Assembly (NCBI GenBank): GCA_900759715.1
Contig: CAAEXF010000039.1
Coordinates: 32,778-96,777, forward strand
Length of the DNA stretch: 64,000 nt
Origin: Clostridium_AM sp900759715
GTDB lineage: Bacteria; Bacillota; Clostridia; Clostridiales; Clostridiaceae
Reading direction: 5' to 3'
A program made the translations under genes and the position numbers. Under the pieces are notes generated by a model, which did no database searches, had not been told where the DNA came from, and was given only the letters and a program-made list of their open reading frames with translations. Positions within the stretch are counted from its first letter, which is position 1. Every line of letters starts with the position of its first letter. This document shows positions 1-6,646 of this stretch, piece after piece.

Positions 1-438
1 ATTTAAATTATCAAGTAACTTTCTATATCTCGCTTCGTGGTGCTTTTCTACTTCAGCTATTTTATTAAAAACCGCTGATACAGCTGGAAAACCTTCTTCT
101 TCAGCAGTCTTTGCAAATTCAGGGTAAAGGTCTGTCCATTCTTCATTCTCACCCTTTGCCGCTGCAAGAAGATTTGTTTTAGTATCTCCTAGAGAAACAG
201 GGAATGCTGCATTTATTTCTACTGTTTCTCCTTTTAAGTCTTCATTTAGAAATTTAAAAAATCTTTTTGCGTGCTCTTTTTCATTTTCAGCTGTTTCTAT
301 AAACAAATTAGAAATTTGTATATATCCTTCTTTTTTTGCAGCAGAAGCATAATAGGAGTATCTGTTTCTTGCTTGTGATTCTCCTGCAAATGCCTTCATT
401 AAGTTTTCAGCAGTTTTTGTACCTTTCAATGATTTCAT
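1..438 (-). CDS. rbr: Rubrerythrin, C-terminus cut by window edge
   Basis: Non-haem di-iron protein that reduces hydrogen peroxide in the cytoplasm of anaerobes, usually with rubredoxin as electron donor. The visible 146 residues begin MKSLKGTKTAENLMKAFAGE and contain the ferritin-like iron ligands in the context GESQARNRYSYYA and ETAENEKEHAKRFF, then EIAEVEKHHEARY. The C-terminal rubredoxin-type domain expected of the family would lie beyond base 1 and cannot be checked. The start is an ATG at 438 with AAGGAGG a few bases upstream on the minus strand. The frame runs open to the window edge. It is probably a single-gene unit. The identification rests on the continuous match of the ferritin-like half and is firm; whether the rubredoxin tail is present is unknown. 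Confidence 0.93.
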   Translation of the reverse strand, partial: MKSLKGTKTAENLMKAFAGESQARNRYSYYASAAKKEGYIQISNLFIETAENEKEHAKRFFKFLNEDLKGETVEINAAFPVSLGDTKTNLLAAAKGENEEWTDLYPEFAKTAEEEGFPAVSAVFNKIAEVEKHHEARYRKLLDNLN

Positions 439-609
439 AAAAACTCCTCCTTAAAAGAATGTATATTTACTACATTCTACAAACATCTTATTTATTCCTC
501 TTGATTTTCAGAAAGTTAATAAAGTAGCTCATTGAAAAGTACATTATATACATCTTTTTCATAGTATTAATATGGAAGTAGGTGTTTAATATTTTACAAA
601 AAATAGTGA

Positions 610-642
610 AAAAATTATAACTGCAGCTTAAACTGCAGTTAT
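610..642 (-). terminator. Terminator after the His/Met-rich gene
   Basis: Read on the minus strand, ATAACTGCAG and CTGCAGTTAT form a 10-bp stem with a six-base loop, followed by AATTTTTTC. It lies about 40 bases past the stop of the 681-1121 gene. Confidence 0.7.
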
Positions 643-680
643 GTTCAGTTAATCTAGTACATACTAGATAGAGTTTTTTA

Positions 681-1121
681 TTAACGATGGTGATAGTGAT
701 AGTAGTTATATGGATAATATGGATAATAAGGATAATGATGATGATATTGTCTGAAATCCTCATCATCGTTATCATCCTCATCATCTCTATATTTCATATG
801 ATCCATACATTTACATTTTTCTTTATGATCCATGCTATATGGCATTGTTTCAGTAGGCATCATTTGAGCAGGGGAAACCTGTGATGGCATCATATGATGA
901 GGCATCATATGATGAGGCATCATTTGAGCAGGGGAAACTTGTGATGGCATCATCTGCTGACCATACATCATTGGACAACAGCACATCATAGGACAACACA
1001 TTCCGAATTGATGATGTTTATGATGGCTATGGTGGTGATGATGACGACGAGTTTCATCAAGATTTGGACTAATTATTTCATCAAGATTTTGATTAGAATT
1101 TAAATTTTCGTCTTTGTACAT
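681..1121 (-). CDS. His/Met/Tyr-rich coat-like, probably metal-binding protein
   Basis: A 146-residue low-complexity protein with no catalytic domain that I recognise. After a 25-residue polar N-terminus it has a His block (RRHHHHHSHHKHH), a Cys/Met block (GMCCPMMCCCPMMYG), two copies of a Met/Pro segment (MMPSQVSPAQMMP), an acidic stretch (DDEDDNDDED) and a His/Tyr tail built of YPYYPY-like steps. The DNA carries a matching 60-bp tandem repeat at about 856-975. There is no signal peptide. Such composition is seen in clostridial spore-coat and exosporium proteins and in copper or nickel stores. Coat role and metal binding are inferences from composition only. Start ATG 1121 has the ribosome site GGAGG upstream. 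A terminator follows at 610-642, so it appears to be a one-gene unit. Confidence 0.8.
   Translation of the reverse strand: MYKDENLNSNQNLDEIISPNLDETRRHHHHHSHHKHHQFGMCCPMMCCCPMMYGQQMMPSQVSPAQMMPHHMMPHHMMPSQVSPAQMMPTETMPYSMDHKEKCKCMDHMKYRDDEDDNDDEDFRQYHHHYPYYPYYPYNYYHYHHR
856..975. repeat. 60-bp tandem repeat inside the His/Met-rich gene
   Basis: Two near-identical units start at 856 and 916. The first 38 bases (856-893 and 916-953) differ at one base; the rest diverges. They encode the duplicated MMPSQVSPAQMMP segments, so the gene has grown by internal duplication. Confidence 0.8.
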
Positions 1122-1302
1122 TAATGTACCTCCATAAAATTCTTACACACAGTATTATATTATGTATAGAGATGAAAAATGTTACGGGTTTATAAAAATT
1201 TTTTTGAGATAATCTATATAAAAATTTTGATAGCCTCTCTGAAAAAGTGTTTGTTAATTTCAGATGTTTATTTATTTTACAAAAGATTAATAAAGTAAAT
1301 AG

Positions 1303-1455
1303 TTATTTAACTTAGACGACACAAGAATGTAACAATTACCATTTATAATAGTAATTGTCCTAAGTTAATAAAGACTTAGAGGAAATAGCTGTCCCCTTAT
1401 AATTAAATATATATTTCACAAAGGCACTAGTAGAAATACTTGTGCTTATTTTTTT
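1303..1455 (+). ncRNA. Candidate structured small RNA
   Basis: An outer stem TTAACTTAG (1307-1315) with CTAAGTTAA (1360-1368) encloses an inner stem ACAATTAC (1332-1339) with GTAATTGT (1351-1358) and an 11-base loop. The 5' side has 16 unpaired bases between the stems and the 3' side has one. An intrinsic terminator follows at 1424-1455. I see no strong promoter for it, and I do not recognise the fold as a named RNA family. It could also be the 3' part of a longer transcript. Confidence 0.4.
1424..1455 (+). terminator. Intrinsic terminator
   Basis: Arms GCACTAGTA (1424-1432) and TACTTGTGC (1437-1445) pair with one mismatch around a GAAA tetraloop and are followed by TTATTTTTTT. Confidence 0.75.
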
Positions 1456-1475
1456 CGAAGAAGAAGGAAGGCTAT

Positions 1476-1504
1476 TTGACAAACTTATGGAGGTATATTA
1501 AAAT
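1476..1504 (+). promoter_or_regulatory. Strong sigma-A promoter
   Basis: TTGACA at 1476-1481 and TAAAAT at 1499-1504 are separated by exactly 17 bases. Transcription should begin near 1511, more than 210 bases before the next start codon and before two terminators. Confidence 0.8.
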
Positions 1505-1633
1505 GTACTAAGATTTATAAAACCGAATAAGACAGTTCGTAACCATCCTGTCTATAAGCAAAACTATGGAATTAACTATTAAGACTAGTAGATTGTTTGT
1601 ATATGAGGGGCGGAGTGCCTCTTTTTATTTTTT
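1505..1633 (+). ncRNA. Candidate small RNA or attenuated leader of the hgdB-like/queC operon
   Basis: The sequence between the 1476 promoter and the terminator at 1605-1633 would give an RNA of about 120 bases without a reading frame. It contains a hairpin GACAG (1531-1535)/CTGTC (1548-1552) whose 12-base loop carries CCAT, which could pair with ATGG at 1566-1569 as a pseudoknot. A second terminator sits at 1666-1689 before the operon. It is either a stand-alone small RNA or a regulated leader. No riboswitch class fits well enough to be named. Confidence 0.5.
1605..1633 (+). terminator. Terminator-like hairpin 1 upstream of the operon
   Basis: AGGGGC (1606-1611) pairs with GCCTCT (1617-1622), with one G-T wobble and a five-base loop, followed by TTTTATTTTTT. 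Confidence 0.65.
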
Positions 1634-1665
1634 GTTGGTCCCTTTAGTTTAATTTCGTATTTTTT

Positions 1666-1689
1666 AGGGCAGGCTAAGCCCTTTTTTTA
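1666..1689 (+). terminator. Terminator-like hairpin 2 upstream of the operon
   Basis: AGGGC and GCCCT form a 5-bp stem with a seven-base loop, followed by seven T. It is short but well placed, about 40 bases before the ATG at 1727. Confidence 0.55.
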
Positions 1690-1726
1690 TTGGTTAAATA
1701 TGAACAATATCCCAACGAGGTGAACT

Positions 1727-2728
1727 ATGAAAAAGATTGGAGTAACGACTACAGTACCTATAGAAATCTTAATTGCTGCTGACTATGAAGTTATTGATCT
1801 TAATAATATTTTTGTTACATCAGAAAATTACTTTAAATACATTGATATAGCTGAAAGGGAAGGATTTCCCAAAAGCTGCTGTGCTTGGAAAAAAGGTATG
1901 TATGGAGTATGCGTTGAGCATGAAATAAAAGAACTGGTGGGAGTTACAGAAGGCGACTGCTCTAATACAAAGGCGCTGGAGGAAGTATTAGATATGCAGG
2001 GAGTTAAAATTTATCCTTTTGCATATCCACATGGACGTAAACTAGAGGATGTTAAAAGATCACTAGATAACTTCATGGATATGTTTGATGTAAATTTAAG
2101 TGATGTTGAGAAGGTAAGAAAAAGGTTAAATAAAGCAAGAGCTAAGGCAAGAAAGTTTGATGAGCTTACCTTCATTAATAACAAGGTGTCTGGTTTTGAA
2201 AACCACTTATATCAGGTAAGCTGCAGTGATTTCAATAGCAATGTAGATAAATTTGAGGAAGAGCTTTGTGAAAAAATTGAAGAAATAGAAAAAAGAAGTC
2301 CTATTGATAAAAAAATAAGACTTGGATATATAGGTGTTCCACCAATGACCTGTGATATATATGATTATGTTGAAAATTTTGATGCTCATTTTGTATACAA
2401 TGAAGTTCAAAGGGAATTTGCTTTCCCAAGAGCTGATAAAGCGGAAAATATATATGAACAGTATTATGATTATACTTACCCTTATGATATTAAATTTAGA
2501 TTAAAGGACATAAAAAAGCAGATAGAAGAAAGAAAAATAGATGGAATAATACATTATACTCAGGCTTTTTGCTACAGACAGATAGAAGACATAGTGATGA
2601 AAAAACAGCTAGATATTCCTGTACTTAATATAGAAGGAGATAAGTTAAATTTTTTGGATGCGAGAACAAAGCTTAGGCTCGAGGCATTTTTAGATATGTT
2701 GTTAGACTTGAAAAAATTTCAAAAATAG
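1727..2728 (+). CDS. 2-hydroxyacyl-CoA dehydratase D-component (HgdB/DCCP-like) family protein
   Basis: 333 residues of the HgdB/benzoyl-CoA reductase-like family, whose members carry Fe-S clusters and receive electrons from an ATP-driven activase. Cysteines are clustered in the N-terminal half: the CC pair in PKSCCAWKKGMYG (residues 51-52), Cys62, and Cys78 in GVTEGDCSNT, the usual cluster region. The C-terminal half has a second Rossmann-like lobe with a family-typical ending (HYTQAFCYRQIEDI). At 333 residues it is shorter than the roughly 380-430 of classical subunits, and there is no partner alpha subunit here, so it should act alone, as in the DCCP/YjiM type. The activase follows after 30 bases, then queC and a queT-family gene. 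Start ATG follows CGAGGTG. The family is firm; the substrate is unknown and a link to queuosine is inference. Confidence 0.85.
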   Translation: MKKIGVTTTVPIEILIAADYEVIDLNNIFVTSENYFKYIDIAEREGFPKSCCAWKKGMYGVCVEHEIKELVGVTEGDCSNTKALEEVLDMQGVKIYPFAYPHGRKLEDVKRSLDNFMDMFDVNLSDVEKVRKRLNKARAKARKFDELTFINNKVSGFENHLYQVSCSDFNSNVDKFEEELCEKIEEIEKRSPIDKKIRLGYIGVPPMTCDIYDYVENFDAHFVYNEVQREFAFPRADKAENIYEQYYDYTYPYDIKFRLKDIKKQIEERKIDGIIHYTQAFCYRQIEDIVMKKQLDIPVLNIEGDKLNFLDARTKLRLEAFLDMLLDLKKFQK

Positions 2729-2758
2729 CTTAATGCAGATAATAAAGAAGGTGAAGAT

Positions 2759-3520
2759 GTGAGAAGACTTGGTATAGATTTAGGAAGTAGAGAAGTAAAG
2801 CTTGTACTGTTAGAGGGTAAAAAAGTGGTAAAAAAGTTTAAGATAAGTACTATGTCTTTTTATAGAGATTACTGCAGTTTCGATGGAAAAATAATAGTTA
2901 ATCTTGACAAACTAGATGTAGGACAAATAGATTCTGCAGTATCCACTGGTTATGGAAGAAATAATACAGATTTAAGTTTTTTTACTCCTATAAATGAGAT
3001 AAAAGCCCATGTTTATGGAGTACTATTTCAAACAGAGCTTAAAGATTTTATTCTTTTAGATGTGGGAGGACAGGACGTAAAGGTAGTTAAGGTTGAAAAA
3101 GGTATTATAACAGATTTAGAATTAAACGAAAAATGTGCTGCATCCTGTGGAAGATATTTAGAGAATATGGCAAACGTTCTTGAAATTCCTTTAGACAACA
3201 TGTTTGAGTACTATGAAAACCCAGTAGAACTTAACTCAACTTGTGCAGTTTTTTCAGAATCAGAGCTTATAGGAAAGATTGCTGAAGGAATTAGTATGGA
3301 TAGACTTTGTGCAGGTGTAAATTATTCTTTATACAAAAGATTAGAACCTTTACTTAAAAAGTTTTATGGTAAGACTTTAGTTTTATCAGGTGGAGTAGCA
3401 AGAAATAATGCTTTAAAAACATATTTGCAAAAAGATTATGCTGAAATAATAAATTTACAAGATGCTCAATTTAATGGAGCTTTAGGATGTTGTTATTATG
3501 CTGAAAGGATGGGATTGTAA
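2759..3520 (+). CDS. ATP-dependent activase of the HgdC/BadF family
   Basis: 253 residues with the ASKHA ATPase fold. It uses ATP hydrolysis to inject a low-potential electron into its dehydratase/reductase partner. Visible motifs are an N-terminal phosphate-binding loop (GIDLGSREVKLVLL), a second one (DVGGQDVKVV, near residue 100), the Fe-S cysteines in EKCAASCGRYL and in NSTCAVFSESEL, and a C-terminal adenosine motif (LVLSGGVARNNAL). Homodimers of this family hold one 4Fe-4S cluster at the dimer interface. The start is GTG at 2759 with AAGGTG upstream. The stop overlaps the queC start by one base (TAATG), so translation is probably coupled to queC. The 1727 gene is the natural partner. Confidence 0.88.
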   Translation: MRRLGIDLGSREVKLVLLEGKKVVKKFKISTMSFYRDYCSFDGKIIVNLDKLDVGQIDSAVSTGYGRNNTDLSFFTPINEIKAHVYGVLFQTELKDFILLDVGGQDVKVVKVEKGIITDLELNEKCAASCGRYLENMANVLEIPLDNMFEYYENPVELNSTCAVFSESELIGKIAEGISMDRLCAGVNYSLYKRLEPLLKKFYGKTLVLSGGVARNNALKTYLQKDYAEIINLQDAQFNGALGCCYYAERMGL

Positions 3521-4194
3521 TGAAAAAAGCAGTAGTTTTGTTGTCTGGAGGCTTGGATTCTAGTACGGCAGTTTATTTAGCTAAAAAAGAAGGCTTTGAA
3601 GTTTATGCGGTATCCTTTGATTATGGGCAAAGGCACGATAAAGAGCTTAATTGTGCTAAAAATGTAGCGGAAAAAGCAGGAGTTAAAGAACATGTAATTG
3701 TTACTACTAACATGAATGTTTGGGGAGGCTCTGCTTTAACTGATAAAAATATAGAGGTTCCTGAAGGAAAAGAGGATAGTAAAGACATACCAGTTACCTA
3801 TGTTCCAGCAAGAAATATGATATTTTTAGCTTATGCTGCATCCTATGCAGAAGCTATAGGCGCTCAGGATATATTTATAGGTGTAAGCGAGGTTGACTAC
3901 TCTGGGTATGTAGACTGTAGAGAAGAATTTATAAATGCTATGGAAAATGCAATAAATCATGGAACTGTTTGTGCGGTAGAACAGGGAAGAAAAATAAAAA
4001 TACATGCTCCTTTTCTTAATATGACAAAGGCTGAAGAAATAAAGCTCGGTATGGAGCTTGGAGTAGATTATAGCTTAACATGGTCCTGCTACAAGGGAGA
4101 AGCTTTAGCTTGTGGAACTTGTGATAGCTGCATGTTAAGATTAAAGGCTTTTAAAGAAGCAGGATATAAAGATCCCGTAGAATATAATCTATAG
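3520..4194 (+). CDS. queC: 7-cyano-7-deazaguanine (preQ0) synthase
   Basis: QueC converts 7-carboxy-7-deazaguanine to preQ0 with ATP and ammonia in the cytosol, a step of the queuosine pathway. The 224-residue length is normal. The PP-loop ATPase motif is at the N-terminus (VLLSGGLDSSTAVYLAKK) and the zinc site at the C-terminus has four cysteines (WSCYKGEALACGTCDSC). FDYGQRHDKEL and VPARNMIFL are also family signatures. Its start shares a base with the stop of the activase. No queD, queE or queF is in the window, so the rest of the pathway lies elsewhere or precursors are imported by the QueT-type S components (4244 and 40389). Confidence 0.95.
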   Translation: MKKAVVLLSGGLDSSTAVYLAKKEGFEVYAVSFDYGQRHDKELNCAKNVAEKAGVKEHVIVTTNMNVWGGSALTDKNIEVPEGKEDSKDIPVTYVPARNMIFLAYAASYAEAIGAQDIFIGVSEVDYSGYVDCREEFINAMENAINHGTVCAVEQGRKIKIHAPFLNMTKAEEIKLGMELGVDYSLTWSCYKGEALACGTCDSCMLRLKAFKEAGYKDPVEYNL

Positions 4195-4243
4195 GGTTGC
4201 TAGACGGTCAGTTAGTTTTTATATAATTAAAAGGAGAAAGAAT

Positions 4244-4735
4244 ATGCAAATTAATGTTACGAAAGATAAAAATATATCTTCTATAAAAAAATTAGTTATT
4301 TCTGGACTTGTTATCGGAATGTATGTAATAGTTATGTGCTTAACTCAAAGTTTTGCTTTTGGACAGTATCAAATTAGAATTGCCACTTCATTATATGCAT
4401 TAGGTGGAATATTTCCATTTTTAATTGTACCAATGGGAATAGCAAACCTTATTAGCAACACACTAATGGGGGGACTTGGAATCTTTGATATGGTTGGTGG
4501 AGCTGCAGTTGGAATGATGGCTTCAGGACTTGCTTATTTAATTAAGAAACTTAATCTAAATGACTGGTTCGTAACACTTCCTATAGTTTTTATACCAGGG
4601 CTTGTAGTTCCAATTTGGCTATCACTTTTAATACATGTTCCATATAAAGTACTAGCTATAAGCATATGTATAGGACAAATTATTCCCGCAATAGTAGGGG
4701 TATTATTATTAAAACAATTAAGAAAAGTTTTATAA
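4244..4735 (+). CDS. QueT-family ECF transporter S component
   Basis: 163 residues, hydrophobic, about five to six membrane spans. Residues around FGQYQIRIATSLYALGGI and VPMGIANLISNTLMG are the QueT-family core. S components bind a vitamin-like substrate and use a shared EcfA-EcfA'-EcfT energizing module, which is not encoded here. For QueT the expected substrate is queuine or a preQ precursor. The gene follows queC by 50 bases with AAAGGAG before the ATG and is probably in the same transcript. A second, more typical QueT is at 40389-40865, so the two may take different deazapurines. A hairpin at 4748-4787 follows. Confidence 0.82.
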   Translation: MQINVTKDKNISSIKKLVISGLVIGMYVIVMCLTQSFAFGQYQIRIATSLYALGGIFPFLIVPMGIANLISNTLMGGLGIFDMVGGAAVGMMASGLAYLIKKLNLNDWFVTLPIVFIPGLVVPIWLSLLIHVPYKVLAISICIGQIIPAIVGVLLLKQLRKVL

Positions 4736-4747
4736 GATGATAGGTAG

Positions 4748-4787
4748 TTAAAGTCTGTAGACAAGATTTGTTGTTTACAGGCTTTAA
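4748..4787 (+). terminator. Hairpin after the queT-family gene
   Basis: TTAAAG(T/C)CTGTA-type arms pair over about 15 positions with few mismatches. Only a short T-rich tail follows (TTATTTG), so it is a weak terminator. Confidence 0.5.
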
Positions 4788-4880
4788 TTATTTGATAGTA
4801 AATTTATTCTTATGTTTGTTTACTACTTGGCACCAATTGGAATATAATTAACTTAAATATTATGCAAGGTAGGTGACAGG

Positions 4881-6635
4881 GTGGCAGGAAGAGTAAAAAA
4901 TTTTATATTTAAAAATAGAATGAGATATGCAAAGGGAGCAATGGCTCTACTTTTAATAAATATTCTACAAGTTTCTATTCCAAGAATTACCGGGGAAATT
5001 ATAGACGGTATTCAAACTGGAAGTATAAATGCTAACAATGTTGGCATGTACTCATCTATTATAGTAATTATTGCAATATCTATTTTTGTATTAAACTACT
5101 TAAGCAGGCTACAGATAACAGGTGCATCTATATTATTTCAATACGAAACTACAAATGCAATATTTAAACATTTAGAAAAGCTTTCTATGAGTTTCTTTAA
5201 CAAAAACAGTGTTGGAGAACTGATGGCACTTTCAGTAAACGATGTTAATGCAGTACGTTTAGCTTTAGGCAGAGGTGTTAACTTAATTATAGATACATTT
5301 TTCCTTATGCTTCTAAGTATAATAGCTATGGGAAAAACTATAAATATGAAACTCACGATCATGGCTTTTTTACCTATACCAATTTTAATAGTTGTAGTAG
5401 CAAAGTTTGGGAGTGTAATAAATAATAGATTTAAAAAAGTACAAGAATCCTTTGCTAGTTTAACTGAAAAAGTCCAGGAAAATATCGCAGGTATTAGAGT
5501 TATAAAAACCTTTGTACAGGAAAAAGAGGAAATTGAGAATTTCAAGATAATAAATGTAAGAAATTATGAGACAAACATACAACTGGTTAAGGTTTGGGGA
5601 GTATTTTATCCTTTAATTGAATTTTTAAGTGCTGTTTCTTATTTAATTGTATTGGTTTATGGATCTTCTTTAGTATTAAAAAAGCAGATAACTATAGGAG
5701 ATTTTATTGCGGTAAACAGCTATATAGGAGTTTTAATAAGACCTATAAAATTTATAGGAAGGATTGTTAATATAGTTCAAAGAGGAGAGGCATCAAAAGG
5801 TAGAATAGAGAAATTGTTTAATGAAAAACCTGAAGTACATGATAAATCAGATTTTAAAAGTAAGTTTGATAACCTTAAACTTAGCGGAAAAGTAGTTTTT
5901 AAAAACTTAACTTTTTCATATAGTAAGGAAGCTAAACCTGTACTAAAAAATATAGATTTAACTTTAGAGCCTGGAAAAACTGTAGCCATTGTCGGAAAGG
6001 TTGGAAGTGGGAAGTCCACCTTGGCAAATTTAATTTTAAGATTGTACAATCCCCAAGAGAAAGGACAGCTTATAATAGACAATATGGACATTACAGAAAT
6101 ACCTGTTAAGGTTCTCCGTGATAACATAGGATATGTACCGCAGGATAATTTCTTATTCTCTGAGTCAATAAAATATAATATAGCTTTTTCTCAAAGAGAT
6201 TATACTATAAAACAAATAGAGGATGCAGCAAAGATAAGTCAGGTATATGATAATATAATGGACTTTTCAGATAAATTTGATACTATGCTTGGTGAAAGAG
6301 GTGTGAATATATCTGGTGGTCAAAAACAGAGGATATCCATTGCTAGGGCTATAATAAAAAAACCTTCTATACTTGTATTAGATGATTGTTTATCAGCAGT
6401 TGATACAGAGACAGAAAAAAATATATTGGATGGATTAAAATATATTATAAAAGATTGTTCATGCCTGATTATATCTCACAGAGTTTCCAGTATAAAACAT
6501 GCAGATGAGATTATTGTACTAGACAAAGGAAGCATAGTAGAAAGAGGTGCTCATGCAGATCTTATGAAAATAGGCGGTTTATATTACAGAATGTATGAAA
6601 AACAGATATTACAGGAGAGATCTGAAAATTACTAA
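4881..6635 (+). CDS. ABC exporter half-transporter with degenerate ATP site
   Basis: 584 residues: an N-terminal six-helix exporter domain (about residues 15-310) fused to an ATPase domain. The Walker A motif is GKVGSGKST (near residue 375), the signature is SGGQKQR (near 476) and Walker B is ILVLDD. The catalytic glutamate after Walker B is aspartate, while the next gene keeps VMDE. This is the mark of the degenerate subunit of heterodimeric exporters such as TM287/288, LmrCD and BmrCD. The start is GTG at 4881 after AGGTAGGTGACAG. The partner follows after 11 bases. The likely role is export of drugs or lipophilic compounds; the substrate cannot be read from the sequence. Confidence 0.9.
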   Translation: MAGRVKNFIFKNRMRYAKGAMALLLINILQVSIPRITGEIIDGIQTGSINANNVGMYSSIIVIIAISIFVLNYLSRLQITGASILFQYETTNAIFKHLEKLSMSFFNKNSVGELMALSVNDVNAVRLALGRGVNLIIDTFFLMLLSIIAMGKTINMKLTIMAFLPIPILIVVVAKFGSVINNRFKKVQESFASLTEKVQENIAGIRVIKTFVQEKEEIENFKIINVRNYETNIQLVKVWGVFYPLIEFLSAVSYLIVLVYGSSLVLKKQITIGDFIAVNSYIGVLIRPIKFIGRIVNIVQRGEASKGRIEKLFNEKPEVHDKSDFKSKFDNLKLSGKVVFKNLTFSYSKEAKPVLKNIDLTLEPGKTVAIVGKVGSGKSTLANLILRLYNPQEKGQLIIDNMDITEIPVKVLRDNIGYVPQDNFLFSESIKYNIAFSQRDYTIKQIEDAAKISQVYDNIMDFSDKFDTMLGERGVNISGGQKQRISIARAIIKKPSILVLDDCLSAVDTETEKNILDGLKYIIKDCSCLIISHRVSSIKHADEIIVLDKGSIVERGAHADLMKIGGLYYRMYEKQILQERSENY

Positions 6636-6646
6636 GGAGGATGTTT

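Larger units (their letters stand above)
1122..1475. other. Gene-free stretch with a structured RNA candidate
   Basis: There is no credible reading frame between the His/Met-rich gene and the promoter at 1476. The first 180 bases hold nothing I can name. From about 1300 the sequence becomes strongly foldable and ends in a U-tract hairpin; these parts are listed separately. Confidence 0.7.

Noticed and set aside
1503..1511. Minimal ATG-TAC-TAA frame behind GGAGG
   Set aside because: It overlaps the -10 box and probably lies before the transcription start.
1531..1569. Possible preQ1 class I riboswitch in the leader of the queC operon
   Set aside because: The hairpin, 12-base loop and A-rich tail look similar, but the pseudoknot pairing leaves only one base where the ligand loop should be, and the tail is too long.
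6641..6646. ATG at 6641 as start of the second ABC half-transporter
   Set aside because: GGAGG directly abuts it, so there is no spacer; the ATG at 6647 has the normal distance.
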